Positions 1 to 7,196 of a DNA stretch of 17,436 nucleotides are shown here, in pieces. This stretch comes from Bacteroidales bacterium UBA6340 (lineage in GTDB: Bacteria; Bacteroidota; Bacteroidia; Bacteroidales; Paludibacteraceae), in contig DJSG01000050.1 in the NCBI GenBank assembly GCA_002440265.1, positions 1-17,436 of the forward strand, read 5' to 3'. Under the pieces are notes generated by a model that was not told where the DNA came from, ran no database searches, and saw nothing but the letters and a program-made list of their open reading frames with translations. Each line of letters starts with the position of its first letter. Within the stretch, counting starts at the first letter, position 1. The translations under genes and the position numbers were made by a program.

Positions 1-262
<262 letters not shown>

Positions 263-467
263 TTCTGCAAGAAATACAACTTCTGCAAGGAAGTGCAAAC
301 ATCGAAAGGTCATAAATTCTACATCAATATGTCAACCCCATAATTTGCGTTGCATAAAGAGATAAGTGAGGTTATAGGCAAGGATTGATAGGAAATGCGT
401 ATCAGTAAATGCAATTAACTATTAATTATTACCTATTACTTATTGGGCAATCGCAGATTGCGAAACA
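263..467 (+). other. 23S-5S internal spacer
   Basis: This AT-rich transcribed spacer contains no tRNA that I can find. It has a direct repeat of TTCTGCAAG near 263-295. A perfect 6-base-pair hairpin (GCAATC, loop GCA, GATTGC) at 447-461 lies just before the 5S gene. That hairpin could be part of a precursor processing stem, which is inference only. Confidence 0.6.
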
Positions 468-579
468 AATTGAGGTGGTTATAGTGCTGAGGTCCCACCC
501 CTTCCCATTCCGAACAGGGTCGTTAAGCTCAGCCGCGCCGATGGTACTGCGTTTGTGGGAGAGTAGGTAGCCGCCATTT
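468..579 (+). rRNA. rrf: 5S ribosomal RNA
   Basis: This is a complete 5S rRNA. It contains the highly conserved loop A/helix II-III region CCCATTCCGAACAGGG near 505-520, TTAAGC near 523-528, GCGCCGATGGTACTGC near 535-550, and GGGAGAGTAGGTAGCCGCC near 558-574. The 5' GAGGTGG can pair with the 3' CCGCC to close helix I. The ends are estimated from this pairing and may shift by a few bases. Confidence 0.95.
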
Positions 580-581
580 TC

Positions 582-621
582 AGGAGTCTTGAGAGAAATC
601 AAATATCTCAAGACTCCTTTG
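582..621 (+). terminator. Intrinsic terminator of the rRNA operon
   Basis: A perfect 13-base-pair stem is formed by AGGAGTCTTGAGA (582-594) and TCTCAAGACTCCT (606-618), with an 11-base loop. It is followed by TTGTTTGTTG, a broken T tract. It starts two or three bases after the 5S gene, so it is the natural end of the rrn transcript. Confidence 0.85.
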
Positions 622-816
622 TTTGTTGTGAGGGAAAACGACGCAGTTCGCATCGTCAGAAATAGTCTTTTCCCCTGAAGTTGTTCTTTACTACAGAAAG
701 TACCGAAAGTGACAAATCGCACCAATAAGTAACAGAAACTACCGGTAACGCTCAATGGCTTCTCTGTTTGTAGTATCTTTGCATCGTGATTAGAGGTAGG
801 TATAAAAAACAATAAA
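622..816. other. Intergenic region between rrn operon and secreted-gene cluster
   Basis: I see no gene here. The stretch holds one copy of a dispersed imperfect palindrome (638-657, listed separately). It also has an isolated TATCTTTG at 774-781 that resembles a -7 box but lacks a TTTG partner at the right distance. Confidence 0.5.
638..657 (-). repeat. Copy 1 of a dispersed 20-base imperfect palindrome
   Basis: Read on the minus strand this matches GACGAYGCGARCYGCGTMGT. The same core is found at 3989-4008 (plus) and 17343-17362 (minus). All three copies lie between genes and downstream of a transcription unit. The left and right halves are roughly self-complementary. Confidence 0.6.
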
Positions 817-848
817 TTTGCTTGTTTGTGTTTTTTTACGTACCTTTG
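817..848 (+). promoter_or_regulatory. Bacteroidota-type promoter for the secreted-protein gene cluster
   Basis: TTTG at 817-820 is followed after exactly 20 bases by TACCTTTG at 841-848. This matches the -33/-7 consensus of the Bacteroidota primary sigma factor (TTTG, about 20 bases, TAnnTTTG). Transcription would start near 855, leaving a leader of about 37 bases before the ATG at 892. Confidence 0.75.
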
Positions 849-891
849 CAGTCCGTTTCCTGAATAGTTTTGAAATAATATAAATAGACAA

Positions 892-1287
892 ATGAAAAGA
901 ACAATGTTACTATTGTGCAGCCTGTTGGCTGCTATCACAATCGGAGCCGCAGAGACAAAAGAGGTCAATGCTGTTTATGCATGGGTGAATGGGACAAGTA
1001 AGTGCTACCGTTTGTCAGATATGCCCATGATTAGTTATGAGAATGAAGGTGTAGTGTTGAGCATTGGCGGAGTGGAGCAGTTGCGCGTCTACGCAGACGA
1101 CATTGAACAATTGACTATCACCTATGGCGTGTATAAGCCCGACCCCAATCCATCTACCAATGCTGAACAGACGGAATTGTCACCTGTGCGTAAGGTAGGT
1201 AAATATATCATCGGTGGTCAGTTGATTATCGTGATAGACGGAGTACAGTATGACACAAATGGGCATACATTGAAAATAAATAATTAA
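892..1287 (+). CDS. Small secreted protein of unknown function
   Basis: This 131-residue protein has a signal peptide (KR, hydrophobic residues 4-18, then GAA/ETK). The mature part starts with a short beta-rich module (AYAWVNG..., then SYENEGVVLSI, then ADDIEQLTI). Modules of this kind are common at the front of small Bacteroidales exported proteins, and a related one precedes the larger proteins in this window. A Pro/Asn/Thr-rich hinge (about 84-96) leads to a C-terminal segment (KYIIGGQLIIVIDGVQYDT...) resembling the tails of other Bacteroidales secreted proteins. That tail may be an export or sorting signal, but the resemblance is loose. No catalytic motif is visible. It is the first gene after the 817-848 promoter and is followed after 32 bases by the next secreted gene, so they are probably co-transcribed. 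The function is unknown. Confidence 0.8.
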   Translation: MKRTMLLLCSLLAAITIGAAETKEVNAVYAWVNGTSKCYRLSDMPMISYENEGVVLSIGGVEQLRVYADDIEQLTITYGVYKPDPNPSTNAEQTELSPVRKVGKYIIGGQLIIVIDGVQYDTNGHTLKINN

Positions 1288-1319
1288 GAATAAAGGATTT
1301 ATTATAGCATATAAGCAAT

Positions 1320-1730
1320 ATGAAGAAGTTTTATTTGTTATTGACAGCAGCATTGTGTGGTCTACTGTCAGCGAGTGCACAAACCAATCAAGTGATTTGG
1401 ATGAATGGACGTGCCGTGGTAGGACAGTCTATAGGTCAAGTAGATAGTATTAAGTATGGGACTATGGAGGGTGTTGATACTCTGCGTTTAGTATTGCCGC
1501 GTACAGTAGTATTGCACGACACAGATGTGAATGAGACTAATAGAAATGAAGTCATCAAGGTCGTGCGTGATACAGTAATCAAGGAGGTGATAAAGATAGT
1601 CCATGATACAGTTTATGTCAATACGTCCGGCGAAGTTTTTGCCAACACATTCTCGATAAGTGCTATCGATAAGCAGAAGCGTCTCTTCTCCGGTAATCTA
1701 CTTTATGGATTGAAGTCCCAATATTTATAA
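1320..1730 (+). CDS. Truncated paralogue of the YWS...VRLV secreted-protein family
   Basis: The 136-residue product starts with a signal peptide ending SASA before QTNQ, the A-x-A/Gln pattern typical of Bacteroidota signal peptidase I substrates. It has the N-terminal module shared with the genes at 1755 and 2786 (QVIWMNGRAVVGQS...QVDSIKYGT). A hydrophilic linker with repeated DTV units follows (about 75-102). The start of the large domain is recognisable (FSISA...FSGNLLY, about 111-128), but the frame stops eight residues later, where the paralogues continue for about 220 more. In the same frame after the stop, 1731-1757 reads WQDMAHFDM, resembling the paralogues' WSFAEHQYDM. This suggests an internal deletion that joined a domain remnant to the next gene. 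It is probably a decaying gene making at most a module without its domain. Confidence 0.7.
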   Translation: MKKFYLLLTAALCGLLSASAQTNQVIWMNGRAVVGQSIGQVDSIKYGTMEGVDTLRLVLPRTVVLHDTDVNETNRNEVIKVVRDTVIKEVIKIVHDTVYVNTSGEVFANTFSISAIDKQKRLFSGNLLYGLKSQYL

Positions 1731-1754
1731 TGGCAAGATATGGCACACTTTGAT

Positions 1755-2753
1755 ATGAAGAAGTTCTTCTTTCTGTTGACGGTAGCAATATGTGGTCTGT
1801 TGCCGGCGATGAATGCACAAACCAATCAGATCACCTGGGTTAATGGACGTGCCGTAATAGGACAGTCTGTAAATCAGGTGGATAGTATCAAATATGGCAC
1901 GATGAATGAGGCGGATGTGCTATACCTGATGCTTTCGCGCAAGATGGTTGTGCATGATACCATTATCACAGATACCGTAGTGGTACGCGATACCATTCAT
2001 ATCCCTACAGATACTATTATGGGCGTTTTTTCTGTGGCTCCGAACAAGAGTGTCTGCTTCGCCAAAGGGAACCTGCAATATACACAGAGTACCAAGACAT
2101 GGTCATTTGCTGAACATCAGTATGATATGATTGGTGCCAATAATGTGATCGACGGCAATTTGGCGGATAAAATAGACCTCTTCGGCTACAGTGGTAGTAC
2201 GGGGGTTAAGTGGGGTATCAGTACTTCAACCAATAATGCTGATTATAGCGGCAGTTTTGTGGATTGGGGCACGAATATCATTGGCTCAGAGGCTCCGAAT
2301 ACATGGCGAACACTGACCTTGGACGAATGGCACTACCTGTTTCAGCACACAAGTTGGACGATGGCAACGGTCAATGGCACATTAGGCTTCATGCTTCTGC
2401 CTGCCGGTTTCATCGCCCCTGACGGGATGGCGGTAAGTATTTTGAGTGAGGGCATTACATCTGATACTGATTTCCGCAAAGATTTCAGCAAGACTGCCTA
2501 TTCTTCGAATGTTTATACCGTAAGTCAATTCTCGCAGTTGGAGTCCATCGGCGTAGTCTTCCTTCCCTCTGCAGGCTACTGCCTCGGCACAACTGTTGGC
2601 GCTGTCGGGACAGATGGCAACTATTGGTCGGCTACTACCGGTCGTGAAGATATTGCAGCGGGCATGTATATCATCGCAACGAGAGTGGACGCAAATAGTT
2701 GGTATGACCGCGGTTGTGGTCGATCGGTGCGCTTGGTGCATGATGTTGAGTGA
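1755..2753 (+). CDS. Secreted protein with one YWS...VRLV domain (intact paralogue)
   Basis: I place the start at 1755 (MKKFFFLL), not at the in-frame ATG at 1740, because the paralogues begin MKK/MKR directly before the hydrophobic core. The protein is 332 residues. The signal peptide (1-21) ends MNA before QTNQ. A short module covers 22-60 and a DTI/DTV-rich linker 67-87. One large domain covers about 91-332. It opens FSVAPNKSVCFAKGNLQY and runs through WSFAEHQYDMIG, DLFGYSG, WRTLTLDEW, FMLLPAG and FLPSAGY, ending NYWSAT...GRSVRLVHDV. The closing YWS...VRLV signature recalls the Fibrobacter major paralogous domain and related C-type-lectin-like/formylglycine-enzyme-like folds. I infer that relation from motifs alone. 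There is no T9SS sorting tail or lipobox, so its final location (periplasm or surface) is unclear. It has 24-base and 32-base gaps to its neighbours and is probably in one operon with them. Confidence 0.85.
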   Translation: MKKFFFLLTVAICGLLPAMNAQTNQITWVNGRAVIGQSVNQVDSIKYGTMNEADVLYLMLSRKMVVHDTIITDTVVVRDTIHIPTDTIMGVFSVAPNKSVCFAKGNLQYTQSTKTWSFAEHQYDMIGANNVIDGNLADKIDLFGYSGSTGVKWGISTSTNNADYSGSFVDWGTNIIGSEAPNTWRTLTLDEWHYLFQHTSWTMATVNGTLGFMLLPAGFIAPDGMAVSILSEGITSDTDFRKDFSKTAYSSNVYTVSQFSQLESIGVVFLPSAGYCLGTTVGAVGTDGNYWSATTGREDIAAGMYIIATRVDANSWYDRGCGRSVRLVHDVE

Positions 2754-2785
2754 ATAAATCGTTAATGTAATAAAAATCACATACA

Positions 2786-3907
2786 ATGAATATGAAAATG
2801 TTATTTCTGTCGTTCGCAGTGGCTTTGTGCTGCCTGTCATCGGTGAATGCACAGACCAATCAAGTGATATGGCTGAATGGCAATGCCGTAGTTGGACAGT
2901 CTATCAATCAGGTGGATAGTCTGAGCAATGCTGTCATACAGGATGCGGATACGTTGTGCCTTCTATTGCCGCGTATGGTGGTGGAGCGCGATACGGTTAC
3001 GATAAACAAGGTGATATATGAGACTGTCTTTATCCGAGACACGGTCAAGGCAGACATGCCCGATATGCCTGAAGGGGCTTTGAACGGTGCGTTTTCTGTG
3101 TCGGAAGACAAGAAGGTGCGTTTCTCGCATGGTAACCTGTAATACACGCGGAGCACACAGACATGGTCGTTTGCCGAGCATCAGTATGACATAATAGGAA
3201 CAGACAATGTAACGGGAGGTCAGGTTACTTTTGATGCAAAAAAAGGGTATGAGACAGTTGGTGCCACCGCATTGGCAGATAAGATAGACTTGTTTGGTTG
3301 GAGTGGCAGTACTGGTAGTGCCAAGTGGGGTGTCAGTACATCTACAGATGAGACAGATTATAGTGGCGATTTTGCAGATTGGGGTGCCAATATAGGGGAT
3401 GGAAAGACTTGGTACACATTGTCTAAAGATGAATGGGAGTACGTACTCGATGGACGTACAAATGCTACCAACCTAAATGGTGCTGCTCGTATCAATCTGA
3501 ATGACGAGGGTACAGAATACATCAATGGTGTTGTCTTGTTGCCCGATGATTGGACTTGTCCTGCAGGAGTCACCTTTAAGCCCGGTTTTTCGAATGGGCT
3601 CAGTGGTGTGCAAGTTTTTGCTGATTACCAACAGATTAGTCTGTCGGTTTGGCAGCAATTGGAAGATGCTGGTGCTGTCTTTTTTCCTGCTACAGGTTAC
3701 CGTCATGCTTGTATAGATGTGATGCAGGTACAATATGAAGGTTATTATTGGTCGGCTACATTTGACACGGTTTATTATCCTGATGATGAGGGTGGCTCCA
3801 CTTCTGTTGAGTATTATTATGCAAATTTATATTCTACTGATACAAGAGTATCTGATATGTGGGTTTTTACGGGACTTGCCGTCCGTCTGGTGACGAATGT
3901 GAAGTAA
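2786..3907 (+). pseudogene. Third YWS...VRLV paralogue, broken by an in-frame TAA
   Basis: From ATG 2786 the frame reads a signal peptide (ending VNA before QTNQ), the shared module, a DTV linker and the domain opening GAFSVSEDKKVRFSHGNL. It then meets TAA at 3140-3142 (codon 119). The same frame stays open afterwards: YTRSTQTWSFAEHQYDIIG, DKIDLFGWSG, WYTLSKDEWEYV, VLLPDDW, FFPATGY, YYWSAT and VRLVTNVK, ending at TAA 3905-3907. The paralogue at 1755 has CAA (Gln) where the TAA stands, so one C-to-T change explains the break. The full product would be 373 residues. The downstream part has no plausible ATG start or signal peptide, so it is not a separate gene. A sequencing error or recent mutation are both possible. 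A terminator follows 20 bases downstream. Confidence 0.85.
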
Positions 3908-3927
3908 CGAGATTCTGAGATACAGAT

Positions 3928-3967
3928 AACAGGAGACCGCTCAAGGGATTGGGTGGTCTTCTGTTTT
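3928..3967 (+). terminator. Intrinsic terminator of the secreted-protein cluster
   Basis: An 11-base-pair stem is formed by AACAGGAGACC (3928-3938) and GGTCTTCTGTT (3955-3965), with one G-T pair, a 16-base loop and a following T run. It lies 20 bases after the stop codon at 3907 and closes the plus-strand unit before the convergent polA gene. Confidence 0.75.
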
Positions 3968-3988
3968 GTATGTGACATTCTGCTTGAT

Positions 3989-4009
3989 GACGACGCGAGC
4001 CGCGTCGTC
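3989..4009 (+). repeat. Copy 2 of the dispersed palindrome; perfect hairpin
   Basis: GACGACGCG (3989-3997) and CGCGTCGTC (4001-4009) form a perfect 9-base-pair stem around AGC. This is the most symmetrical of the three copies of the dispersed motif. Its right arm also begins the tandem repeat that follows. Confidence 0.7.
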
Positions 4010-4074
4010 TCCCATGCATAGCGTTGTCTCCCATACATAGTGTTGTCCCCCATGCAGAGCAGCGTCCCCCAAAG
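4003..4074 (+). repeat. 19-base tandem repeat, about 3.8 copies
   Basis: Units with the consensus CGTYGTCTCCCATRCATAG lie at 4003-4021, 4022-4040 and 4041-4059, with a partial, more diverged unit at 4060-4074. Similarity decays from left to right. The first unit overlaps the right arm of the hairpin at 3989-4009. There are no spacers, so it is not a CRISPR array. Confidence 0.75.
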
Positions 4075-4245
4075 TAGGGTAGAGTGGTACGGATGACGGA
4101 AGGTTGGGATGGTGGTATTATGATAATTTAACAAATGTACAAATGTAAGGTGTGAAACAGGGGACGATTTGTTGGTGTTTGCCCGAAGTTCTCTCGAAGT
4201 TCTCTCGGGGATATGTGCATATTGGTGCGTTGTGATTTATTTTAA

Positions 4246-6609
4246 TCAATGCGCTTCCAGCCAGTTTTTGCCCACACCGCAATCGGCAATGAGAGGCACG
4301 GTCAGATGCACCACATTCTGCATCTCGTCCACCACCAGGGCACGGGCTCGCTCCGTCTCGGCAGCGGGGACGTTGAAATTGAGTTCATCATGCACCTGCA
4401 TAATCATCTGCGTCTGCATGCCCTCCTCTTTCAGACGGCGATGGATACTGACCATAGCCATCTTGATAATGTCCGCTGCCGTTCCCTGAATGGGTGAATT
4501 GACGGCATTGCGCTCGGCAAACGAACGCACCGTGGCGTTGTGCGAGAGGATGTCGGGCAAGTAGCGTTTGCGCCCGAACAAGGTGACGGCATAGCCATGC
4601 TGACGGGCAAACTCTTTCTGCTGCTCAATATATTGTACCACACCCGGAAAAGCGGCAAAATAGTCGTCTATCAGTTGCTTTGCCTCGCTGCGCGGACAAT
4701 CTAATTGCTGTGCCAATCCGAAAGCCGAAATTCCGTAGATAATACCGAAATTGGCTGTTTTGGCGCGACGGCGTTGGTCTTTTGTCACCTGTCCGATGGG
4801 GACGCCGAATATCTTGGCCGCCGTGGCTGCGTGGATATCCTGCCCTGAGCGGAACGCCTCAAGCAGGTGCGGGTCCTGCGAGAAATGCGCCATCAGACGC
4901 AACTCGATTTGCGAGTAGTCGGCCGACAGAAATACGCAGCCGTCATCGGGTATCACCGCGCGCCGAATCAACTGCCCGCGCTCCGAACGGACAGGCAGGT
5001 TCTGCAGGTTGGGGTTAGAGGACGAGAGACGCCCTGTCGCTGTAACGGTTTGGTTATAAGTGGTGTGTATCTTGCCGTCCTTTGGGTCAATATAGGTTGG
5101 AAGGGCAACTATATATGTTGAAATCAGTTTCTTGAGTTCGCGGTAATCAAGTATCTTTCCTACGATAGGATGACGGTCCTTGAGTCCGAGAAGCACCTCC
5201 TCTGAGGTGGAATACTGCCCCGTCTTGGATTTCTTCGCCTTTGGGTCAAGATGAAGCGTATCGAACAGCACTTCGCCCACTTGGCGTGGTGAGTTGATAT
5301 TAAATGGCTTGTCGGCGAGTGTGTATATCTGCTGTTCAATGCCTTGCAGTTCCGTGGTCAGTTGCTGCTCGGCTTGGTGGAGCATAGGCACATCAATGCG
5401 CACGCCCGCCTGCTCCATATCGCGGAGCACCTGCACCAGTGGCAGTTCCACCTCGTTGTAGAGGTTCCACAACGCCGAGTCCGCCTTCAATGCCGCCCAA
5501 TCAACGGGTACATTGGGATTATAGGACACTTCGGGATTGAGCAGATAAGAGGCAAGACGTGCAGACACATCAGAGACCTCCCCTTCCCCTCCTTCAGAGG
5601 AGGGGCTTTGCAGATACTCCGAATTTCCCTCCTCTGAAGGAGGGGTTGGGGAAGGTCCAAACAAATCAAGGGTTTGCTCTATGGGCTGTTGTCTCTTACC
5701 CGTATTGTTGAACCCTCTCTCTGAGGGGGCAGGGGGAGTCGTTGGGGTCGGACTCTTTTTGAGCAGCGAATTAAACTCCAAACTCTGATAGATAGGTGCC
5801 AGTTTGTCCCAATTGCGCGGTTTGAGGAGCAGAGCATCCTCGTCCAAGTCGATAGGCACGTCGGTGCGGATGGTGGCAAGGAAACGCGAAAAACGTATCT
5901 GCTCTGCCTGTGTTTCCACCTTTGTTTTCAGAGCCCCCTTGAGTTCGCCGGTATGTGCAAGCAGGTTGTCTATCGAACCGAACTGCTGCAATAATTGCAC
6001 CGCCGTCTTCTCTCCCACACCTTTGCAACCGGGGATATTGTCGCTGGCATCTCCCATCAGTCCGAGCAAGTCTATCATCTGCAACTGATTGGTCAGTCCG
6101 TACTTGGCGCATACCTCTGCGGGGCCGAGTTTCTCGAAACCGCCCGTGTGGCGCGGACGATATATGGAGATATGTTCCGTAACGAGTTGCCCGTAGTCCT
6201 TGTCGGGGGTCGCCATATAGACCTCAAAGCCTGTCTCTTCCGCTTTCTTGGCGAGAGTGCCGATGACATCGTCCGCCTCGAACCCTTGCACCTCAAGAAC
6301 AGGGATATTCATTGCCATGAGAATATCCTTAATCACAGGCACGGCACGCCGAATATCTTCGGGTGTCTCTTCCCGTTGCGCCTTGTACTGCTCGTATGCC
6401 TCATGGCGGAACGTAGGACCATGCGGGTCAAATGCCACTCCGATATGCGTGGGGGCGACACGCTTCAACACGTCGTCCAATGTGACTACAAAACCGAATA
6501 TGGCAGAGGTGTTCTCCCCGCGCGAGTTCATCCGCGGCGTACGGATAAAAGCATAGTACGCGCGATATATCATCGCGTATGCGTCTATGAGCAACAAGGT
6601 CTTTTTCAT
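4246..6609 (-). CDS. polA: DNA polymerase I lacking a 3'-5' exonuclease domain
   Basis: PolI fills gaps and removes RNA primers in Okazaki-fragment maturation and excision repair. Residues 1 to about 285 form the 5'-nuclease (FEN) domain, with acidic sites D9, D61, EADD 111-114, TPDKDYGQL 134-142 and GDASDNIPGCKGVGEKTA 186-203. Residues from about 385 to 787 form the polymerase domain, with motif A DYSQIELR (564-571), motif B RRRAKTANFGIIYG (613-626; K617, F621, Y625) and motif C VHDE (739-742). Bacteroidales PolI is usually well over 900 residues. Here the segment between the domains is only about 100 residues. No Exo I D-x-E or Exo III Y-x3-D motif exists, and the residue aligning with E. 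coli Asp424 is Ser349. The linker is Pro/Ser/Gly/Glu-rich and encoded by palindromic repeats. The polymerase motifs look fully intact, so I expect an active enzyme without proofreading. Confidence 0.95.
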   Translation of the reverse strand: MKKTLLLIDAYAMIYRAYYAFIRTPRMNSRGENTSAIFGFVVTLDDVLKRVAPTHIGVAFDPHGPTFRHEAYEQYKAQREETPEDIRRAVPVIKDILMAMNIPVLEVQGFEADDVIGTLAKKAEETGFEVYMATPDKDYGQLVTEHISIYRPRHTGGFEKLGPAEVCAKYGLTNQLQMIDLLGLMGDASDNIPGCKGVGEKTAVQLLQQFGSIDNLLAHTGELKGALKTKVETQAEQIRFSRFLATIRTDVPIDLDEDALLLKPRNWDKLAPIYQSLEFNSLLKKSPTPTTPPAPSERGFNNTGKRQQPIEQTLDLFGPSPTPPSEEGNSEYLQSPSSEGGEGEVSDVSARLASYLLNPEVSYNPNVPVDWAALKADSALWNLYNEVELPLVQVLRDMEQAGVRIDVPMLHQAEQQLTTELQGIEQQIYTLADKPFNINSPRQVGEVLFDTLHLDPKAKKSKTGQYSTSEEVLLGLKDRHPIVGKILDYRELKKLISTYIVALPTYIDPKDGKIHTTYNQTVTATGRLSSSNPNLQNLPVRSERGQLIRRAVIPDDGCVFLSADYSQIELRLMAHFSQDPHLLEAFRSGQDIHAATAAKIFGVPIGQVTKDQRRRAKTANFGIIYGISAFGLAQQLDCPRSEAKQLIDDYFAAFPGVVQYIEQQKEFARQHGYAVTLFGRKRYLPDILSHNATVRSFAERNAVNSPIQGTAADIIKMAMVSIHRRLKEEGMQTQMIMQVHDELNFNVPAAETERARALVVDEMQNVVHLTVPLIADCGVGKNWLEAH
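5575..5657 (-). repeat. 83-base inverted-repeat element inside polA
   Basis: The arms are 5575-5605 and 5627-5657. They are inverted copies of each other, differing by a two-base change and one indel, around a 21-base centre. Each arm is itself palindromic (CCTCCTTCAGAGGAGG type). The arms match the intergenic repeats at 7781-7810 and 7850-7882 (core GGAGGGGTTGGGGAGGTC). The element is translated in frame as PolA residues about 318-345, rich in Pro, Ser, Glu and Gly. It ends within a few codons of the residual exonuclease sequence (ARLASYLLNPE). Confidence 0.8.
5713..5740 (-). repeat. Solo arm of the same palindromic repeat inside polA
   Basis: Read on the minus strand this segment begins GACTCCCCCTGCCCCCTC and matches the arm at 7724-7751 (GACTCCCCCAACCCCCTC) apart from a few bases. 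It encodes PolA residues around 290-299 (TPPAPSERGF). Together with 5575-5657 it shows that repeat sequence makes up much of the linker. Confidence 0.75.
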
Positions 6610-6676
6610 TGGTCAGTTATGCGTATCCTGCAGATGGTTTGTGCATTGTACTCCATCGTGGCATTCGTTTGGTCCG

Positions 6677-6707
6677 CAAATGTATGAAAAAGATTTGAGA
6701 TAGGCAA
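6677..6707 (-). promoter_or_regulatory. polA promoter
   Basis: Read on the minus strand, TTG (6705-6707) is followed after 20 bases by TACATTTG (6677-6684), matching the Bacteroidota -33/-7 consensus. Transcription would begin near 6670, giving a leader of about 60 bases before the polA ATG at 6609. Confidence 0.65.
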
Positions 6708-6790
6708 GAGAGAAGTGCTATTTGCTATAAATTCAACGAAAACATAATATCACATGAATAGGTTTGTGCGGAATAGGAAAAGTCTATGTG

Positions 6791-6821
6791 TTGCAGATAT
6801 GTAAAAAAGTTTGTAACTTTG
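6791..6821 (+). promoter_or_regulatory. Promoter divergent from polA, reading toward the T9SS-tail gene
   Basis: TTG at 6791-6793 is followed after 20 bases by TAACTTTG at 6814-6821, a good Bacteroidota promoter match. The start site would be near 6828, about 370 bases before the first well-supported gene (7197). I see no other promoter match between here and 7197 or 7890. Confidence 0.65.
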
Positions 6822-6837
6822 CACCGCAAAGGCTTGT

Positions 6838-7005
6838 ATGGGTATCGTTTTTTTGGGGAGGGGCGTCTTACTGACAGACAAGAATACTTCTGACAATGCC
6901 CTGTTTGGCGAGCCTGAGCGCATGTTGTTAAAAGCGTTTATTGACGCTTGTTTTGACTCCTTGAAATCCGGCAGATTTCACTCGTTCAAAGCAAGAATGC
7001 AGTAA
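6838..7005 (+). other. Possible 55-codon small gene or structured leader RNA
   Basis: An open frame runs from ATG 6838 (MGIVFLGRGVLLTDK...) to TAA 7003-7005. It begins only about 10 bases after the predicted start site of the 6791-6821 promoter. I do not recognise the 55-residue product. It has no signal peptide or clear motif. The same stretch holds short hairpins (AAGCGT/ACGCTT near 6932-6949; GAAATC/GATTTC near 6963-6979), so a structured RNA or long 5' leader is an equal alternative. Confidence 0.25.
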
Positions 7006-7196
7006 ACGTTCATTGGTGTGTATATTACACCTGTTTGGGTGTATGTACATATCGGCGTGGACGTTGTTGCTTATTCTTACGAGAAGGGTCTTGCCGGAAC
7101 CTCAAGGAGAAAGAATGAGCGGGAATGAGGTACCACGCTTCTTTTTTATACTAACGGGGCAGGTGAGGTGCCGCCTCCCACCAAAACATCTATACA
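7006..7196. other. Leader region upstream of the small T9SS-tail gene
   Basis: No supported gene is seen. A 6-base-pair hairpin (TACACC, loop, GGTGTA) lies at 7026-7043 without a T tract. I found no second promoter match here. Confidence 0.4.

Larger units (their letters stand above)
3968..4245. other. Convergent intergenic region between secreted cluster and polA
   Basis: No gene is seen. It contains a perfect short-loop hairpin and a 19-base tandem repeat (both listed separately), plus an 11-base direct duplication of CGAAGTTCTCT at 4184-4194 and 4195-4205. I see no convincing minus-strand terminator with a T tract for polA. Confidence 0.5.

Noticed and set aside
774..781. A second promoter upstream of the 892 gene (TATCTTTG)
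   Set aside because: There is no TTTG/TTG element 19-21 bases upstream. The 817-848 match is complete and closer to the gene.
3140..3142. TAA reassigned as a sense codon (alternative genetic code)
   Set aside because: TAA ends most other genes here at the expected places, so the code is standard.
3272..3907. The 3' part of the broken paralogue as an independent gene starting at TTG 3272
   Set aside because: It would begin in the middle of a conserved domain with no signal peptide or promoter, and it is in frame with the upstream fragment across a single TAA.
4003..4074. CRISPR array
   Set aside because: The 19-base units are directly adjacent without spacers, and no cas-like gene is present.
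4184..4205. Tandem duplication of CGAAGTTCTCT
   Set aside because: It has only two copies of 11 bases, with no link to a gene or element; it is too short to interpret.
5575..5740. An insertion sequence or transposase inside polA
   Set aside because: The repeat-derived DNA is about 165 bases, keeps the polA frame open and encodes no transposase.
5995..6687. A 230-codon plus-strand open frame opposite polA
   Set aside because: It lies over conserved 5'-nuclease motifs of PolA on the other strand and resembles no protein family I know.
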